A stretch of 32,509 bases of DNA. Origin: Gammaproteobacteria bacterium. Its GTDB lineage: Bacteria > Pseudomonadota > Gammaproteobacteria > Pseudomonadales > Halieaceae. The position numbers were made by a program, and so were the translations under genes. How positions within the stretch are numbered: the first letter of the stretch is position 1; each line of letters starts with the position of its first letter. The stretch spans positions 1 to 32,509 of the forward strand of contig JAUHYL010000046.1 in assembly GCA_030426545.1 (NCBI GenBank), in the 5' to 3' direction. Of this stretch, positions 29,777-32,509 are shown one piece after another. The notes beneath the pieces are model-generated. The model ran no database searches, was not told the DNA's origin, and was given only the letters and a program-made list of their open reading frames with translations.

Positions 29777-30409
29777 ATGACTTCCCAGCGCACGCGCGAG
29801 CGGCTGGTGCAGCGCCTTGTTGACCAGGGCATTACCAACCATGCGGTGCTGGAAGTCATGCGTACCACACCGCGCCACCTGTTTCTCGACGAGGCCATGG
29901 CACACCGAGCCTATGAAGACGTCGCGCTGCCTATTGGCTTTCAGCAAACCTTATCGCAACCCTACATTGTCGCGCGCATGACGGAGCTGCTGCTGGCAGA
30001 CGGGCCACGCGAGCGGGTACTGGAGATTGGTACCGGGTCTGGCTATCAGACTGCTGTACTGGCGCAACTGGTGGACGAGGTGTTCAGTGTTGAACGCATC
30101 AAGGCGCTGCAGTTGAAAGCGCGCCAGCGCCTGCGTCAACTCAAGCTGCGTAACGTGCAGATGAATCATGCCGACGGCGGCTTGGGCTGGCCCGAGCGCG
30201 GCCCCTTTGACGCGATCCTGTCGGCAGCGGCTCCGGAGCGGATACCCGAGGAGCTACTGCAGCAGCTGGCGCCTGGCGGGCGGCTGGTGATTCCGGTGGG
30301 CGCTGACGAGCAGCACCTGCAGGTGGTGACGCGCACCCGTGAAGGTTTCGAAACTCAAATTGTTGAGCCCGTGTATTTTGTACCGTTACGGCCAGGTACG
30401 GAGAAGTGA
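29777..30409 (+). CDS. pcm: Protein-L-isoaspartate O-methyltransferase
   Basis: This 210-residue protein begins [18 protein letters not shown], exactly like the Pseudomonas enzyme, and shows [37 protein letters not shown] and the SAM motif [18 protein letters not shown]. It repairs isoaspartyl residues in damaged proteins. ATG 29777 is chosen for the Pseudomonas-like N-terminus; a GTG at 29735 with GGGAG upstream is possible but overlaps truD. It lies directly after truD, with surE missing, and is followed five bases later by the popT-like gene. Confidence 0.96.
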   Translation: MTSQRTRERLVQRLVDQGITNHAVLEVMRTTPRHLFLDEAMAHRAYEDVALPIGFQQTLSQPYIVARMTELLLADGPRERVLEIGTGSGYQTAVLAQLVDEVFSVERIKALQLKARQRLRQLKLRNVQMNHADGGLGWPERGPFDAILSAAAPERIPEELLQQLAPGGRLVIPVGADEQHLQVVTRTREGFETQIVEPVYFVPLRPGTEK

Positions 30410-30413
30410 GTCC

Positions 30414-31328
30414 ATGACTTCACTGGGAATTTTTCTGCGCGGTGTCCTGATGGGAGCCGCGGATATTGTGCCAGGGGTATCGGGCGGTACCATGGCTTTT
30501 ATCACCGGCATTTACGATCGACTGGTCGCCAGTATCCGCGCATTTGATCTGGCGTGCCTGCGACGGGTGTTGCGAGGCGACATCGCCGGTGCATGGCAGC
30601 ATGTTGACGGCGGTTTCCTGCTGGCGCTTGTCGCAGGCATCGCCACCAGCGTGCTGTCACTGGCGCGCGCGATTTCCTGGGTACTTGAGCACCATCCGGT
30701 TCCGCTGTGGGCGTTTTTTTTCGGCCTTATCCTGGCCTCCGCACTGGTGCTTCTGGGAGAAGTGCAACGCTGGACGTTTGGCCGCCTGTGCAGCCTGCTG
30801 CTGGGTACCGGCATAGCGTTGTATATTGCGCTGGCCCCCGCTGCCGATCTGGACGTGGGTTACGCCGGAGTTTTCCTGGCTGGCTTTATCGCCATATGTG
30901 CCATGATTCTGCCCGGAATATCCGGGAGCTTTATCCTCGTGTTATTGGGCATGTACAGTGCGGTACTGACGGCGCTGAAGTCCTTCGATCTGGTTTTTAT
31001 TATCGTTTTTGCGTTTGGCGCAGGCCTGGGGCTTATGTGTTTCTCTCGCCTGCTGTACTTTTTGCTGCAACGATTTCACCAGGCGACCATGGCGTTGCTC
31101 ACCGGTTTCCTGTTCGGTTCGCTGACCGTGGTGTGGCCCTGGAAGCGGGTGCTGGACTGGGTGGCGGGGCGTAATGGCGAATTGAAGCCAGTGCAGCAGC
31201 TGCCCGTGACGCCCGCTGAGTTTCACGCGTTCACGGGGCAGGAGCCGCAGCTTGGTTTGTGCATTGCCCTCATGCTTGGCGGTTTCCTGATTGTCTGGTT
31301 TATCCATTGGCGCTGGGGTAACTCCTGA
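30414..31328 (+). CDS. DUF368 polyprenyl-phosphate transporter (PopT-like)
   Basis: This 304-residue multi-span inner-membrane protein carries the DUF368 signature GAADIVPGVSGGTMAFITGIYDR near the start, and a matching second copy, MILPGISGSFILVLLGMY, in the middle. The two PG-[VI]-SG motifs suggest the usual inverted-repeat transporter layout. DUF368 proteins have been described as undecaprenyl-phosphate translocases that return the lipid carrier to the cytosolic face for cell-wall and LPS synthesis. The start is ATG 30414, with GGAG ten bases upstream; the longer frame to 30339 overlaps pcm. It lies between pcm and nlpD, so a cell-envelope role fits the neighbour nlpD. Confidence 0.9.
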   Translation: MTSLGIFLRGVLMGAADIVPGVSGGTMAFITGIYDRLVASIRAFDLACLRRVLRGDIAGAWQHVDGGFLLALVAGIATSVLSLARAISWVLEHHPVPLWAFFFGLILASALVLLGEVQRWTFGRLCSLLLGTGIALYIALAPAADLDVGYAGVFLAGFIAICAMILPGISGSFILVLLGMYSAVLTALKSFDLVFIIVFAFGAGLGLMCFSRLLYFLLQRFHQATMALLTGFLFGSLTVVWPWKRVLDWVAGRNGELKPVQQLPVTPAEFHAFTGQEPQLGLCIALMLGGFLIVWFIHWRWGNS

Positions 31329-31353
31329 GCGGAAGCGCGGGAGGCGGCGCGTG

Positions 31354-32211
31354 ATGCAATGGCCGCATCGCAAGCTGGCGTGCCTGTTGGTGGCGGTGCT
31401 ACTGGTTGGTTGCGGCGGTAACGCCCGCGCACCGGTGGAAGACCGCTATGCGCGCCCTGTACCCGCACCTGCTGTCCAGAGCCATAGCACGCGCACAACG
31501 TATCGCGTGCAACGTGGCGATACGCTGTACTCCATCGCCTTCCGCTACGGTATGGACTTTCGCAAGATGGCTGCGGCGAACAACATCCCTGCGCCTTACA
31601 CCATTTATCCCGGACAGACGATCATCCTGCACGAGGTGGTCGGGAACCCATTGTCCAAAACTACGCCACAAGACAAGCGTCCGGGCGTGGCATCCACCAC
31701 GGCATCATTACCACCTGCCTCGAAGACAGCGAGCGATAACGCTGCAGTGCCAACTTCAAAGTCGGCGAGCACGCCTGCACCGCCTCCCGCGAGTACCGCC
31801 GCTACCCCGAAGGAACCCGCCGCCGAGGTATACAGCGGCGCCACGGTAAGCGCCTGGCGCTGGCCCACCCGGGGGCGGGTTACCCGCGGGTATTCGAGCA
31901 GTGTACACAAGGGAATCGATATCGATGGCCGGCGCGGCGATGCCATTTTTGCCGTGGCGCCTGGCAAGGTCGTGTATGCCGGTACCGGGATTGTCGGCTT
32001 CGGGGAACTGCTGATCATCAAGCATAACGACGTCTACCTGTCCGCCTACGGCCACAATGATCGGCTGCTGGCTCGCGAGGGGCAGGTAGTGGCTGCCGGG
32101 GAGAAAATCGCGGAAAAGGGCAGCAGCGGCACTGACGCGGTAAAGCTGCACTTCGAGATCCGCAAGGAGGGCAAGCCGGTTGACCCGCAGAGGTTATTGC
32201 CGCGGCGCTGA
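31354..32211 (+). CDS. nlpD: Lipoprotein NlpD, amidase activator (LysM and LytM/M23 domains)
   Basis: This 285-residue lipoprotein has a signal peptide with lipobox LVGC (Cys20), a LysM domain at about 49-93 (TYRVQRGDTLYSIAFRYG, PYTIYPGQTIIL), a Pro/Ser/Thr/Ala-rich linker (about 100-158) and a LytM domain at about 165-285. In E. coli NlpD activates the amidase AmiC at the septum. The LytM site is only partly degenerate: H185 and D189 of HKGID, H234 of AYGH and H266 of LHFEIR are kept, but the first His of the HxH pair is Lys264. ATG 31354 has GGGAGG nine bases upstream; GTG 31351 is also possible. It follows popT and precedes the expected rpoS. Confidence 0.95.
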   Translation: MQWPHRKLACLLVAVLLVGCGGNARAPVEDRYARPVPAPAVQSHSTRTTYRVQRGDTLYSIAFRYGMDFRKMAAANNIPAPYTIYPGQTIILHEVVGNPLSKTTPQDKRPGVASTTASLPPASKTASDNAAVPTSKSASTPAPPPASTAATPKEPAAEVYSGATVSAWRWPTRGRVTRGYSSSVHKGIDIDGRRGDAIFAVAPGKVVYAGTGIVGFGELLIIKHNDVYLSAYGHNDRLLAREGQVVAAGEKIAEKGSSGTDAVKLHFEIRKEGKPVDPQRLLPRR

Positions 32212-32386
32212 AAAATGGCGAAGAATACGCGCAGGACGGCGGATTCACCATAAGAACTATAACAATTGCTCATGACTCACAGATTCTTCATACCTGTTTG
32301 CAATTTGTAATAATTCTGGGTTAGTCTGATCGGCCCGGCGCGAATTTGACTGCGAATTCGTAAAAGAAAAAAAGTGGGATGCAGCC

Positions 32387-32509
32387 ATGGATGTGGATCC
32401 AACAGCAGCAGGATCAAAACGGGCGTCGAAGTCAAAAACCGCTGCCAATAAGAAAGTGTCCGCTGGTAAGAAAGCCTCCTCTGACAAGGGAGCCCGTGCT
32501 GACAAAGGC
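32387..32509 (+). CDS. 5' end of a lysine/alanine-rich ORF, possibly rpoS with an N-terminal extension (cut by window end)
   Basis: ATG 32387 opens a frame of 41 codons that runs out of the window without a stop. The residues are rich in Lys, Ala and Ser (KRASKSKTAANKK, AGKKASSDKGARADKG), with no conserved domain yet. The place after nlpD is that of rpoS in gammaproteobacteria, so this may be a sigma factor with a basic extension, or another gene. Another ATG at 32379 is in a different frame and gives an unlikely product. The ribosome site is weak (GTGGGA). The 175-base gap before it is visibly AT-richer than its surroundings. Confidence 0.45.
   Translation, partial: MDVDPTAAGSKRASKSKTAANKKVSAGKKASSDKGARADKG

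Noticed and set aside
32212-32386. Promoter for the gene after nlpD (TTGCAA and a box 17 bases later; TATAAC near 32258)
   Set aside because: The paired boxes are too far from consensus to annotate; only the AT-richness is noted.

Overview
The window is gene-dense, GC-rich bacterial chromosome. The right half carries the block accA-tilS-pyrG-kdsA-eno-ftsB-ispD-ispF-truD-pcm-...-nlpD-(rpoS), which is diagnostic of Gammaproteobacteria. Together with a long TonB-dependent receptor of the 'EEVVVTARKRE' type, a DUF3604 lipoprotein, a crotonase, an alkylsulfatase-like hydrolase and flavin/SDR catabolic enzymes, this points to an aerobic, probably marine gammaproteobacterium of the Halieaceae (OM60/NOR5) kind. 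That lineage is an inference from gene content. I see no tRNA, rRNA, insertion sequence, prophage or CRISPR array.

Left region (1-7.3 kb), accessory metabolism. It holds the end of an MBL-fold alkylsulfatase-like hydrolase, an SDR closely resembling bacterial 3-alpha-hydroxysteroid dehydrogenase, and an Old-Yellow-Enzyme/4Fe-4S/FAD reductase of the FadH/BaiCD type. Next come an unrecognised 447-residue protein built from two tandem copies of one unit, and a convergent choline/ecdysteroid-kinase-like phosphotransferase. A small four-helix membrane protein follows that aligns with the haem-dependent styrene oxide isomerase StyC. The set suggests handling of steroid- or terpenoid-like substrates, but this is inferred.

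Middle region (7.4-20.7 kb), mixed. It contains a TonB-dependent receptor with a clear terminator and a palindrome-rich upstream region; the rimO-rsmE pair, which modifies the ribosome; a SAM methyltransferase; and an ABM monooxygenase-like protein. It continues with a membrane-anchored SNase-like nuclease behind a DUF3604 lipoprotein, a crotonase, a DUF2244 membrane protein, a two-domain sulfurtransferase, a small DUF5062-like protein, RluA and another methyltransferase.

Right region (20.7-32.5 kb), conserved housekeeping genes, all on the + strand and tightly packed: fatty-acid initiation (accA), tRNA-Ile lysidine (tilS), CTP (pyrG), KDO (kdsA), glycolysis (eno), division (ftsB), isoprenoid MEP pathway (ispD, ispF), tRNA pseudouridine (truD), protein repair (pcm), polyprenyl-phosphate recycling (DUF368/PopT) and cell-wall amidase activation (nlpD). 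The window ends in the first codons of a lysine-rich ORF where rpoS is expected. Two departures from the usual order stand out: surE is absent between truD and pcm, and a DUF368 gene sits between pcm and nlpD.
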